DNA of 64,000 bases from Paragonimus skrjabini miyazakii (taxonomy: Eukaryota > Platyhelminthes > Trematoda > Plagiorchiida > Troglotrematidae): NCBI GenBank assembly GCA_014338405.1, contig JTDE01000965.1, forward strand, positions 115,729 through 179,728, in the 5' to 3' direction. Every line of letters starts with the position of its first letter. Positions within the stretch are counted from its first letter, which is position 1. Below are positions 27,401 through 38,193 of this stretch, in pieces. The notes below the pieces were generated by a model. That model had not been told where the DNA came from. It made no database searches and saw only the letters and a program-made list of their open reading frames with translations. The translations under genes and the position numbers were made by a program.

Positions 27401-30400
27401 AGAGCCATCTGTGCATACTTAATAGTACGTTGTCAAAATCTCTGTGGTCCCAAGTACTGTCACTTATTGAGACCTACGATAGACCGGATTGGAACGTATA
27501 TGTGATCGGTAAGTTACTGTGCAAAACAAGTTTTATCTCAGTGGACACTGTCATTCTTGCAGATACATAAGACTGTACGGATAGACGAAAGAAAGAAATG
27601 TCTGTTCATTAAAGTAAAGCTTTGATTCAGTCATCCCGAACTAAACCAACACGACTTTGTAATTTTCGAAGCTGGGCAAATAGCAGATGACTATCTTCAG
27701 CCATGGTATCATTCACAAGGAGTATGAATTGACCAGATCAATACATTATTATTAGACATGAAATTGTTATCCGTGTACAACACTCGAAGTAATTTAACAG
27801 CTTTCCGCTCCTCTAAAATTAAGTATCACAATTATTCCCATGTCTGTTTGATGTGACAACAAAGGCGGTGACACACTAGATAAAAAACAGGCGGCCTGAT
27901 TACATGAGAAAAGGAGATAATTGTTTTGCATTTACGCCACAGTGTTTACTGCCTTATGACATACAGGCCACATGAGGGCTGCGCACATCTGTTCTATTCA
28001 AACCTAGATAGGAAAAATCTAAGTTAACTATGAAATATCTTCACTTTTTAAGTTTTGAAAAACAATCGACCAGTTCGCTGCTGCAGTTAGGCTATCTAGA
28101 TACCCGTTCACACAATTTACAGTTCTGATTTCTAACTGACAGTGCTCATTTCACACCTCATCTATGTTCACTATCTGCTTTGCTTTCAGATGGACAGATC
28201 ACAAATCCAATTCACTTCCCCTATCCTATACAAACCTCCACTAATGATGACAATCTGGCCGATGTGGATAGCAGTGTGTCAACGGCACGTGGCAAAAAAG
28301 TGCGCAAACCGCGTACCATCTATTCTATTTGGCAGTTGCAAGTGCTCAATCGACGTTTTGTGCAATCCCAGTACTTGAATCTGACAGAACGTGCCAGCCT
28401 GGCCGCTCAACTCGGTCTGACCCAAACTCAGGTAAACCAGCTCAGATCAGGTGATCCAGTCGATTGTGCTTTGTTCACTACATTGTCAAATCTGACAGCT
28501 ACAGTGCATACTGAATCGGTTGACATACTACCTCAAGGCTAGATGATAAATGCATTTGAACGCGTGATTACCATCAGACTGAAAGCACAATCAAAGGTGA
28601 CAATGGCGTATTCAAAGTGAACTAATACCAACTATATTAATCGAAACGTGCGATCTATAGTTTCATATACACAGAATGGAAGTGTTATGGGAATATTGCA
28701 TCAACACTGTTTGTGAATAGTTTTCGTAGTTAACTGAAGTATAACGGACTCAAGGAAGTTAGCGGAAATACGGCAAGCCAGTTTATGAAGACATGGAACA
28801 AAAGCGCAACACATCTCGTCTACTTCAATGCAACATACGTATTTCTGGTACGTGGGAAGTCACTATGATGACTAGTTATGCTCTACCAAAATAACGAGCA
28901 GTCAACAGAGTGATAATACGACTCCTGTTGCTGGTTCAAATTCAACAAAAATATGATCGTTGATAATCGCATCCCCTCATTCTAATTGACAGATGTGATT
29001 GTGGGCGCTGAACCGTATAGGTTGATCTAATACACTCAGTTTCACAGTTTTTCGTGCACATGTGTAGTTATACAGTACACATAGGCTAAAACGTCTGGAA
29101 AAAAGAAATCGATCACATATGAGTGAAAATGCGTTGTTTCACAAGTACACAGAAACCAGTCCTGACCTGCTTACAGAAAGTCATATCTATTTTACGGTGT
29201 GTTCAGTTTCATTCACTTTACCGAAACGACCTTCTATCCGGTCGTATACCGAATATAGACAAAGCAATTTTTACCCGTCTATCACAGATGATTTCAACCT
29301 GCAAACATCACTGTGTATTGTGACATGTTCAGATTAGCGCAGTTTGCACAGTTTGATTGGGGGCTGTATTTTGATTTACAGCTTTTGGGGATAGTAAGAA
29401 AATACAATTAACCAGTACACCCCTCTCTTACTGGTCCTGATGTGTACGGTACAGGTAAACGAACAGATTATTCACCGCTTAAGCTAGACATAGAAAGGCC
29501 TTCCAAAACACACTGAGCTTGAGGCCACGTGTTCAAGAACCATCGTTTATAGAATATTGAGAAACATTTATCTCTAATAGAAGACAAGAATTCCACCTTT
29601 CACTGCGCATCGCGACGCTTAACCAACAGAGTAAGATAATTTTCGGGGGGAAACAGATCAATCTTGATGGATCTGAACAATGTATAAAATCATACGTACT
29701 CAAGATTCGTCTAGGATTGGTTCAGTGCATATCAGACATCAGAGTTCTCAGTTGGACATTTGTTAAAATGTGCCGACTAGGCTTCAGCGCCGATCGGGTG
29801 AATTGGTTTACGCAACGACCTGTTCCAAACTAAGTTGAGAACATTCAGTCACTTCGTCAACTAAACATACGAAAATGGAAGTACGTACATATTGGGCAGG
29901 CTGTTCAAACTATCCAAGAAGCTTTGAATGAAATCACATGATCGTATCCGCACCTCCAGACAAATAGCATGCACATGAGACGCGTAGAAGACTTCATCAA
30001 AAATAGATGTCAGTTATTTTTCCAGCGTGATAAACCATTGAGACCTGAAATGTCCGTCTAATAAGCAGACAGAACAATTTTGTTTTGTTACAGCGGGTTT
30101 GAAACTTTTCACATTTTAAACAAGGGGCTCAAAAATTATGTCATGCAATTAAGTGTACGTTCAAAATAGTCCTCTGTTAGTAAAAACAGTTACTCTGAAC
30201 CGTGATTCAGTCGAATCCCGGTAGTAGTACCAATCCTCTGTTCTGGTTGACCAGTTTTACTAAAAAATGCAATACTTACTATAAATACCATCCCTCCAGT
30301 TTGTTACCTCAAGTTACCTAAAAAGGAAGTGTACACAGTGAAATGTATATAATCATATAGGACATAAATACTCTATCCCAGGAAATGTAACTCATACAGT

Positions 30401-33400
30401 TTAACGTACATCAGGCAAATTAAAAACGATTCCAATATTGTTTACTTATACACACTTTTTCTTGGAATACACTTTTTCCTCTCCAAGTGTAGAACTACTA
30501 GCAACTTAATGACTTGCTTAGACATATTTACCTGGAATTACATGTACGAAGGCACGTTTGAGAGGTTCTTCGGCTGGCATCTGAATTTTCATCAACTCTA
30601 TGTTTCAGTTAACTATCGTACTAAATGTTCACTTCGTTAGTGTCATCTTTGAACAAAACGATCGGTATGACAATTGCGTGAATGTTTGTTAGCAAAAGTC
30701 TCGTTAACTACACAGCTCAATCCGATTTTGGGAATGAGCATGTTACGATTGCAACTTTTCATTGCATACAAGGTTCTATGACAAAAATACTTTAACATAA
30801 TGTTATATAAAGAATTTTTATAAAATGATTGCCCTACACTTGTCAAACTGATCCTATTTCAATATGATTGATCCAAATTAGGGGACTATTTTTTCACTAT
30901 TTTTACTGGCTGATATTGTGTCAAACCATTTTACGTTGAGTTGCCACATTTAGTTTCTCTTGTAAACAAGTCAGGTAGATTTATCGAAGGCTGTTCACAA
31001 TATCGTTAAGAAACGTACATTCGCTTGATTATGATACAGCCCGTGAATATTGAGATCTTGTTAACTAAACAAGCTCATGGCGAGTCTTCCAGAGAACAAA
31101 CGCTGATCATCTTGTGTGATTCAAATACTTATGTCAAAACGAAACAGAGTTCCAATAACTCCAGTATGAACGCCGCTCAGGCATGTATCCGCTCTTTTGA
31201 CATGTAGAAACACCAACTTCAGCAAGCACAGAGATTTGATCCACGGGCTTCGTGAGATTAGCATGTTGATGCCTACTCGGCAGATTTAAGGTTAGATATC
31301 ATACAGGACCATTAGATCACAACCGTTTGTGATCAATGCTCAGATGACCCGATTACCACCCATGAAATTACAGTAACTGTATTGTCACCTGTTGTCGATA
31401 TCCCCGAAAAATATTCGTATCATGAGTGCGTAAGGTTCAGTTCATCAACATCCCTGGTTATTCACTGGTAAGTTTTCTGCGCCCAGCTTATCATCTCTCC
31501 GCATCCCCACAGACAGATAAGATGAACACCAATTGTTGGCGGGTTGTGGGCTACATGAATTAACAAAAATGAGCACAGAAAACCTATTGTTATCACTTCA
31601 AGTCCATATAACTCTACAGAGACTATTTTCGATTGTGTACGATAACCAGGCTATATTATTAGAATCGTAAACACTGACTCATTAACCTGGGTGAACAAGA
31701 AGTAGTTCAATGAAAGGTTTAGATTATTACTGTGAGCTACGGCTTACGTGGTAAAGACAAGAAGAATGCTTTATAAACTTCAAAGTGAAATCCTCACAAA
31801 ATCATTATGAAGAACACGGGAAACTGTTTGCAGGTCTTTGGTCGTTTCGGTGCGTGCTACCAAATGAATAAGTTGGCTATTCTATCCACAACTTCAACCG
31901 CACATCAGTTCTCAGTTAGCTTCGGGCTACTATGTCCTGGTAACACGCAAGCCTACTTTGACCACACGTAGCACATTCACTCGATGTGGCGTTCACAATG
32001 GTGTAGAAACAGATGTCTCCGTCAGCCTGTGACCATCTGTCGCATCCGAATGTCAGCGCCGTCGTCTCCTGTTTTTCGGTCAGCGTTTCGGAGCCATGGT
32101 TGGTCACGTGACCCAATGGGCTATCGTATATCTCGTCTGGTAGGAAGACGGAATGGTTAGAGGGAGCTTTGAAAAGTGTGAGGTAGCCGGTCGCAACTTT
32201 CGGCATTAATGTGAAACAGTAGTAAAAAACTGAACACCACCCACAATCGATATCAGCCCTTGTATTCAGATAGGCCTTTCGGCTAGACCACTTCGAAAGG
32301 AAGCACTAGACTCGAGTTTCGCTCTTATTAGAGCTCATCAATAGTGCATATCCTTATCCGGATCGTAGTTTGCACTCTGATCCTTGTGCTTGTAAGACTA
32401 ACGTGTTAATCACAACGCCAGTAACCTCACAATAGGCATGACCAAATAATCAAATGCATTTATAGTTTGCAATAGAAAAAGCTCTGGACTGAGGTGAGTG
32501 CTGAAACGGATGGTTTAAACGCACGCGTTCATGACTCTATGATGGTTACACGAAACTCTGGTAATTTTTCCACTGTTTATATACAATTGTCAAATCGTTG
32601 CCCAACTCGTATGGTTACTGCATCATGCTGTTAGTTTTCCTCGCAACGTTGCACGGTAATATTGAATTTCAACGATTTCGTGTTCTGCAACCAGTACGTA
32701 TGCTCGCACAATGAAACCCGAAAAGCTTTTGATCCAACTCACGAATAGTACGTTCTGTGTTCAGATATTGATCGATGACCTTGATGTTTGAAGCGTTGTT
32801 CCGGATCACGTTTCGTTCTCCAGAGAGTTGTCTGAACGTGCGCTGGTGCTCGCGCTCGCGCTCGCGCCCGCTTCAGCCCTGCAATGTAATGTTTAACAAA
32901 TACTAAATCGATAGGCCAGTTGGCTGCTCGATTGGTTTGCGACCGATTTTGAACTCAATCGCCAAAAGGAACCGAGTGACATGAGTGCTTACTCGATTGT
33001 GTGTACGTGCCAGCGTGCTACCTCACTCGCACGATTGCGAGCGTGTAGGCGCGTGCACCGAATCGAGACACACATTGCTGGTGATGTCAAATGCGGGGTT
33101 TATAAATCAGTGCGCTGGACGACGACTCAGTCATCGTCTGACTGACCACACTGCGAATTTTTGACACCGGTACAGCGGCTACCGACATTCGATATATTGA
33201 TAAGCGTACGTTAGCACTTACGGGAGCGTGCATATGTGTGCGTGTTCCTGAATTTTCAAACCTACATGAGTGCTCGACGGGGTTGCTAAGGCATTGCTGT
33301 ACAGATGCTGGTGTTTTGTTGCCGACCGAACTTTAGAGCAAAGCACCACCACCAGAAAAGCATTCAGAAGACGAGGCTTGGTGATATCCAATTTCAAAAA

Positions 33401-36400
33401 TGCTGTCGGTAACTTGGAGTAGATTTAAACCAAACGAATCGCTTCATGACCAACAATACCCTGTTGAATGTCTTGTGTAAACGGAGCAGAAAACGGTCTG
33501 TTGAGGCCGAATGTCACTGTATTACAGTTGAATCTCGGGACCGTAAGCATGCTCATCTAAAGTCAAGTTCAATAGGTTTTAATACTACTGTGAGGCACCT
33601 ACTGTTAGAACAGAAACGGTCTTATATTTTTCAACGTTGATAACCACTCTCCTACCAGGATCACTGATAATTTACTAGTGAAGGAAATACTTGAACGTCG
33701 ACTTAGTGAAGATATAATGAAGCAATCCGTTGGTATGATAAAGGCTGCTATAGGATATTGCTGATAGAACGTTGAAACTCTTCAGACGCTGCTTCCCGCG
33801 TCTAAACTATCAATGTGGCTAAAAATTCAACCCACACTGGCCTAAACCCAAAAACAAACATTAGTGTTTACAACAAACCTCACTATTAACTCGTCGAAAT
33901 TCCTGTTACGGATAGGCACGAGAGGTGAATTACACTTTTTAGAAATGTGATGTATAGAAATTTAGATTCTTGCTCGACATTTGATATGTTCCGATCACCA
34001 CAGTACGGTTTCAGCTGAGTGTTACTACTCACAATTCCAGGACACCTCTAGAATATTGGAATTCATATAACCCTTAATAAACTGGGGTGAATTTTCTTTT
34101 GATTCTGTACAATCTGTGAATGATGAATTGCGTCTAGTTATCTTGATACAGTGCAGTACACTGTTCTACTATGAAGAACCCTCAGGAAGAATCGATTCTT
34201 CGGGATAAGAAGCGTTTGTCGTTAAGCTGCTTCATTGAAGATAACTCTTGGAACCATAAAGAGGGCATTGTTTGGAGTGCGTATTTGTGGAATCCCTCTC
34301 AAGGAGAGATAGTGGAAAAACAGTCTTATCAAGCAGATTCAAACCTTGGCCTCATGGCGGACCACCCAACTACATACGTCCGCTAGTGAGGAGTTTCCGT
34401 ACACTGCTATGATGAGCTAAAAGCTGATACACGCCCTCCTGTTCAATTACTTCAGGTATGACCTCTTGCAAATACTAGCGCGCAAAGCATATCTGATTAG
34501 TTGACATGTTGTATGAGTTCCTGGAAGTAGTAATTCAAATGACTCATTTGCAGTGTAAACTAGAGTTCTTTTAGCTGAGAAACCAAAAGAACCAAATCAC
34601 ACTCAAGAGTCCTAGGGTTTCCTAAGGCACTAACCGACTGAGTGACATTCCCTAAAATCCTTTCTGTTTCATTAATTTTTTTAATATAATTCTTATTTAA
34701 ACTAAGACAGTGCACGTAATTTTCCCCCGCCGATTGAGAGTCCCTGCTGTTAGATATTGGTTGAACGGCTCCCATATAAATCATGACAGCCTGACCATAT
34801 CTCAGCTGGGCGGGTAACCATGCGGTTGCACAACAGATTATACTGCATAGAGTAAATCCAATTCCCCTTCTCTCTCCCTTTTTTTACCTCTGGGGGTATA
34901 AGAATATTATTACTATTTGTTTCAAACTGTCATCTTTCATGAATGTATGTCTATTGATCAATCACTAAAGTAAACTACATACCAGGACAACTCTCTTCAG
35001 AATGTCTACTTCATTCCAACATACTGAGTATATTCTTGATGTGGTCGCAGTATTAATCATGTGTACCCGTCTATTTCAAAGTTTCTGATAAAATAACCTT
35101 CATATCATTTTAATTTAATGAGATTCTAATCTTATTCCTCGTAGGATGTGAAACACTTTCACACAGCAAGTTGTTTCACTTCCTCAAAAGTGTTCGTTGA
35201 TTAGGAGCGTACGATTTATTCAAACGGAATGTCTTATTCACGAAAAGACAAACAACTTCGAAAAGTACTACAGTGTAGGTGTTTGAAAGTAAATGACACA
35301 ATTATAGTGAAATTTTAAAAAAGTATACCTACTAAATCCCAGTGCCAACGAAAAGTCCGATTGTGAACAATATTGATTAAAAATTTCAGTGCGAAAACAG
35401 TAAGAACATGTGAGCTAATGAAAACGACAATTACGTTTCTGTTGTTCATTCACAACTATAATTGCAAAGTTAATTTAAAGAAACAGTGAGCGCCATTTCT
35501 CCATTTTTGATAACTTCCGTCTCGAAAATAAACGTTATTTTGCGCATTAACTCGTGAATGGGCTAATCCCTAAAGAGAATGTGCAAGAGGAAACATAAAT
35601 ACGGATTGTATTTGTTCTGCGTATACAGTATCTACTGTTGAGTGACCCTTGATGATTATGTGCCACGATTGCACCAACTAGTATGCATTATACATCAAGT
35701 GATGTTTTCCAACATATTTTCTCACTGTAGGTAAAGATTTGGTTTCAAAACAAACGTTCAAAGTTGAAGAAGATTCTACGACAAGGTCAAGATCCCACAG
35801 CTTTTCTAAGTGGAATATTAAACGAAGCATTACCAGATCAATCGGTGAGTAATGGGGCAATTTTTCTTGCGTTTCATGCTAACATTTGTCTATGTTGTGT
35901 TTCTGCGTGTGTTCCAACTGATATGATGCTTGTATGTTAAGAGAGAAATGACAATAATCAACCACTTAATACACGACAGTCAGTAAGTAACATGTTAGGA
36001 CAAGTGCACGTTTTTTAAACTTTTTTTATAATTGTACATTTTCCTGACAGGAAAGCGAAGATGGCACTTCACCATCCACGACACCTCACCCAATGACAGG
36101 CCGAATGTACGGTTCAACCACCAGTGATATTGGTGAAGCCAAATCAGAAAAGGGTTATCTGAATGAATCGGATGAGAACAAAATACCCACAGAGAGTGAG
36201 GATCGAGTGAATGTTATAGATAATCAAACGGCTGACGTTGATAATGACCTTATTAAAACAACGCCAAGCGGCAAATATGATTATGTCCCATATGATGCAC
36301 AAAACGAGGAAACAAAGTACGAAAGATTGGGTCAGGTGAACACTTACATCACTACTCAGGACCAAGATCACCCCATTAAAGATACTGTATCTTTTGTAGC

Positions 36401-37229
36401 TGGACAATCACCCACCTCAAATACCGGCAGCCAAACTCCCTTCTCATCTTCTTCGTCTTATGCGGAATCAAAAGAAGAACTCTCCCCTCGACGGACAAGC
36501 AGAAGTGTAGGTTCAACTTGGAGCCCTATATGTTCAACACGACGGCAGAATTCAGACTCAGTAGATGGTACTGCTCAACCGCAACACGTGGCAGTTCACT
36601 GCGTATCTGATAAGGACATTGCTGTACAACGCAACCCCTGTGCAAGTAAGGCTTGCAATGAACAGGATCATTTCATCCAAAGTATAAAATCAACATTTAC
36701 TCCCACGTGCCTAGAAGCTGTTCCTGGCGAAAGGATTTATCCACAATCTTCTGGCATGGACCAGGCAACTTTCAGCATCTCATATCCAAGAACAAACTCC
36801 GGGTTCTATTCCTGGTTAAACCATGCTCGTGATGTAAATAATGGTATTCTGTCTAGGTTTTCACAGCCATTCTATCCCGCAGTGCAGCCACGAACCAATC
36901 AATACCACACCGCCCGTGCCACTCATCCCCATCTGTTATCTACTGCTTACAGATTTCAGTGGGATTCTTGTCCGCCCGCGCAACTAAACAGGCATGATAA
37001 GTGGCCGGTTGTTGGTACTAACACAACTGATCCTATGGTGTCTGACCATCATCACCAGCAGCAATATTTTCGTTATCCTTTCAGCACCGCCCCTGACCAA
37101 TCAGGAAACCACGTGAACACAATTACGTCAGAGCACACATCATACGATGACTATTCTTTACAGTCGCCTTTCGAACTGACTCAAACGGAGCATGGAATTG
37201 TGGATAGTGCTAGACTTTTTAAATCTTGA
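17301..37229 (+). CDS. Dlx: Distal-less/Dlx homeobox transcription factor, four coding exons
   Basis: A sequence-specific nuclear transcription factor of the Distal-less (Dlx) family. Exons are 17301-18489, 28190-28431, 35731-35844 and 36051-37229; junction phases are 1, 0 and 0, giving 2724 nt and 907 residues plus stop. The homeodomain is residues 434-493. It begins VRKPRTIYS and its third helix is VKIWFQNKRSK, with L16, F20, W48, F49, Q50, N51 and R53 all present; RKPRTIYS and LGLTQTQ VKIWFQNKRSK are Dlx signatures. Basic clusters at both homeodomain ends suit nuclear import. The long flanks are Ser/Thr/Pro/Gln-rich and look disordered. Typical Dlx proteins are roughly 250-330 residues, so this one is unusually long. 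In bilaterians Dlx genes pattern appendages and sensory or neural tissue, and planarian dlx is needed for optic-cup regeneration. The role here is inferred only from family. Family assignment is very secure; exact 5' and 3' limits are less so. Confidence 0.95.
19802..20110 (-). mobile_element. tRNA-derived SINE, copy D, extended form
   Basis: The left part (to about 20005) matches the family: tcgcagctttca, gcactagactcgagtttcg, gctcgtcagta and gcattaggca in order. The match with copy H continues about 100 bases further, including the identical ctcgataggagacaca (20061-20076 here, 57704-57719 in H) followed by cctgttaac. The extension is not seen beside copies B, E or G. It is therefore either a longer subfamily or a second repeat repeatedly joined to the first. 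Confidence 0.65.
23230..23730. other. CpG-rich patch with hairpin inside Dlx intron 1
   Basis: This stretch stands out from the A+T-rich intron by its density of CG dinucleotides and G+C. At 23431-23459 there is a hairpin in which tgcaca and tgtgca flank the 4-base loop ccga, with gcc/ggc sequence outside it. A related inverted segment, ggccttgtgca, lies at 23362-23372. Overlapping open frames (for example 23434-23766 on +) have no recognisable domain. It could be a CpG-rich regulatory region, an unrecognised repeat, or an internal exon of another transcript. Confidence 0.4.
26189..26209. repeat. TA dinucleotide microsatellite
   Basis: About ten consecutive TA units within Dlx intron 1, preceded by related imperfect AT-rich sequence. 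Confidence 0.9.
28190..28431 (+). CDS. Dlx: Dlx coding exon 2: start of the homeodomain
   Basis: The acceptor is ttgctttcag (28180-28189) and the donor is CAG|GTAAAC at 28431/28432. The exon encodes the last bases of residue 397 and residues 398-477. Residues 434-477 are homeodomain positions 1-44: the N-terminal arm RKPRT, helix 1 with L16 and F20, helix 2 and the turn ending LGLTQTQ. Positions 10-11 are Ile-Trp where known Dlx proteins usually have Ser-Leu or similar. The open frame continues past the donor for 37 codons, which is read-through into intron 2. Confidence 0.95.
32232..32450 (-). mobile_element. tRNA-derived SINE, copy E, near full length
   Basis: Begins gaacaccacccacaatcg on + (reverse of the family 3' end). 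It then shows cctttcggctag, cttcgaaaggaagcactaga, gagtttcgctcttattagag, gcatatccttatccggatcg, and a tRNA-like head ending gccagtaacctcac. It is one of the best-preserved copies and the best local reference together with copy G. The sense strand is minus, opposite to the Dlx gene that hosts it. Confidence 0.75.
32820..33140 (+). promoter_or_regulatory. CpG-rich, promoter-like element inside Dlx intron 2
   Basis: Within an A+T-rich intron this stretch is markedly CpG-rich. It contains a short GCTCGC tandem repeat (about 32848-32870), a perfect 6-bp-stem hairpin ctcgca...tgcgag at 33026-33041, and tataaat at 33101-33107 followed about 27 bases later by tcagtc (33128-33133), an initiator-like sequence. 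The TATA-to-initiator distance is in the range for an RNA polymerase II core promoter. It could start an internal or non-coding transcript; an mRNA starting here would lack the first 44 homeodomain residues. No downstream ORF supports a protein product. Confidence 0.3.
35731..35844 (+). CDS. Dlx: Dlx coding exon 3: recognition helix
   Basis: The acceptor is ttctcactgtag (ending 35730) and the donor is GTGAGT (35845-35850). The 38 codons (residues 478-515) begin with VKIWFQNKRSK, homeodomain positions 45-55, containing the DNA-contacting I47, Q50 and N51. They continue through the basic LKKILRQG and a short helix-like segment. It is too short to stand out as an open frame and was found by looking for the missing helix 3. 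Both borders are in phase 0. Confidence 0.96.
36051..37229 (+). CDS. Dlx: Dlx coding exon 4: long C-terminal arm and stop
   Basis: The acceptor is ttcctgacag (ending 36050) after a 206-base intron, the only small intron of the gene. The exon encodes residues 516-907, starting ESEDGTSPSTTPHP, and ends at tga 37227-37229. The arm is rich in Ser, Thr, Gln, Asn and acidic residues, with aromatic residues scattered through its second half and a DHHHQQQ run near residues 847-853. I see no second structured domain. Such composition is common in transactivation regions, which is inference. Confidence 0.92.
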   Translation, partial: ESEDGTSPSTTPHPMTGRMYGSTTSDIGEAKSEKGYLNESDENKIPTESEDRVNVIDNQTADVDNDLIKTTPSGKYDYVPYDAQNEETKYERLGQVNTYITTQDQDHPIKDTVSFVAGQSPTSNTGSQTPFSSSSSYAESKEELSPRRTSRSVGSTWSPICSTRRQNSDSVDGTAQPQHVAVHCVSDKDIAVQRNPCASKACNEQDHFIQSIKSTFTPTCLEAVPGERIYPQSSGMDQATFSISYPRTNSGFYSWLNHARDVNNGILSRFSQPFYPAVQPRTNQYHTARATHPHLLSTAYRFQWDSCPPAQLNRHDKWPVVGTNTTDPMVSDHHHQQQYFRYPFSTAPDQSGNHVNTITSEHTSYDDYSLQSPFELTQTEHGIVDSARLFKS

Positions 37230-38187
37230 TTTCAAATGAGTGCGTAATTTACAAACATACCTGGTTTGCTTGTGTAACTTTGAGAAGGGGCCCATAGCGC
37301 CTTATGTGAGAATACAGTTGTCCACGCTTAATTTTTGACACTAGATGCAAACCTCACATATATGCACACAAACAAACAAACTCACTCCATCCATTGTGCA
37401 TTTCAACCCCAAACATCGTTGCGTTTTACTTGCTGAACTATGCTACTACATTTCTACTCTTTTTTCTGTAAGTAGCTGGCGATTTGAAGAAATATGCTAA
37501 ATACAGCAAACACGCATTGTGATTATTTCCTGTTACTTGTCTGAACATTCACGAAACAATACATACTGTATACAGCAATTCATCAGTAGAAATTTTATCA
37601 TGAAAATATTTGGCTTGGTTCATATTGTACGGGATACGTTTCTTAACTAAATGTTGGATGCATTTGAATAATTCCTTAGAGTCGATGTCCTGTCAGTGTA
37701 CTGGCTAGGTTAACGTTTAATTGGATGTAGTTCCCCCTATCTGAACTAATGCATGTCGAAATGTTAGTCTCGATTCTAAAATGATTTGGATTTTTTCAAT
37801 AATCAGATTATTGTTTGTGTGACCTGATCGGTGCACGATGGAAACTAAACAGTTTTCTGGGAGGAGCAGGATAGAAACGTGAATCACAGAGTTAAAACTC
37901 AATGGCGAAACGTGCTGTTATTCTAAACCTACGTGTTTAAATTATTAGCTTGGGGATCTATAAAAGACGTGCACCTTTTCGATTCGTCAAACTTCAGGTA
38001 AACATTCTCAGGTTGGTAGATCTATGTGACACAATTGTACTCAATAGAAGGCTTCAACTTTTCGATTGATGCGCACAAATTGATAGGTAAGGAATGAACA
38101 TATTTTTTGAAAAAGTAACCAAGATCTTACACTAGTTTTTGTATGAACAACTTAACAAGAAACATTCACAGCTAGAAGGTTGAGTGT

Positions 38188-38193
38188 AATAAA
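38188..38193 (+). other. Candidate polyadenylation signal for Dlx
   Basis: The first canonical AATAAA I can find after the Dlx stop, about 960 bases downstream. No ATTAAA was noticed earlier, so the 3' UTR would be about 1 kb, or the gene uses a variant hexamer closer in. Confidence 0.3.

Larger units (their letters stand above)
18490..28189 (+). other. Dlx intron 1 (9.7 kb)
   Basis: Bounded by GTAAGT and a ttgctttcag acceptor. Contents I can support: SINE copy D with an extended flank (19802-20110), a CpG-rich patch with a hairpin (about 23230-23730), and a TA microsatellite (26189-26209). The many short open frames on both strands show no domain. Large first introns of developmental genes often hold enhancers, but none can be identified without comparison to a related genome. 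Confidence 0.85.
28432..35730 (+). other. Dlx intron 2 (7.3 kb), splits the homeodomain
   Basis: Lies between codons for homeodomain residues Q44 and V45. It holds SINE copy E (32232-32450), a G+C-richer minus-strand open frame at 31916-32206, and a CpG-rich TATA-containing stretch (32820-33140). The rest is A+T-rich without recognisable features. Confidence 0.9.

Noticed and set aside
28142..28542. Continuation of the Dlx exon 2 frame to a stop at 28540-28542
   Set aside because: The homeodomain is completed only by splicing at 28431 to 35731; the continued frame loses helix 3 and is intron read-through.
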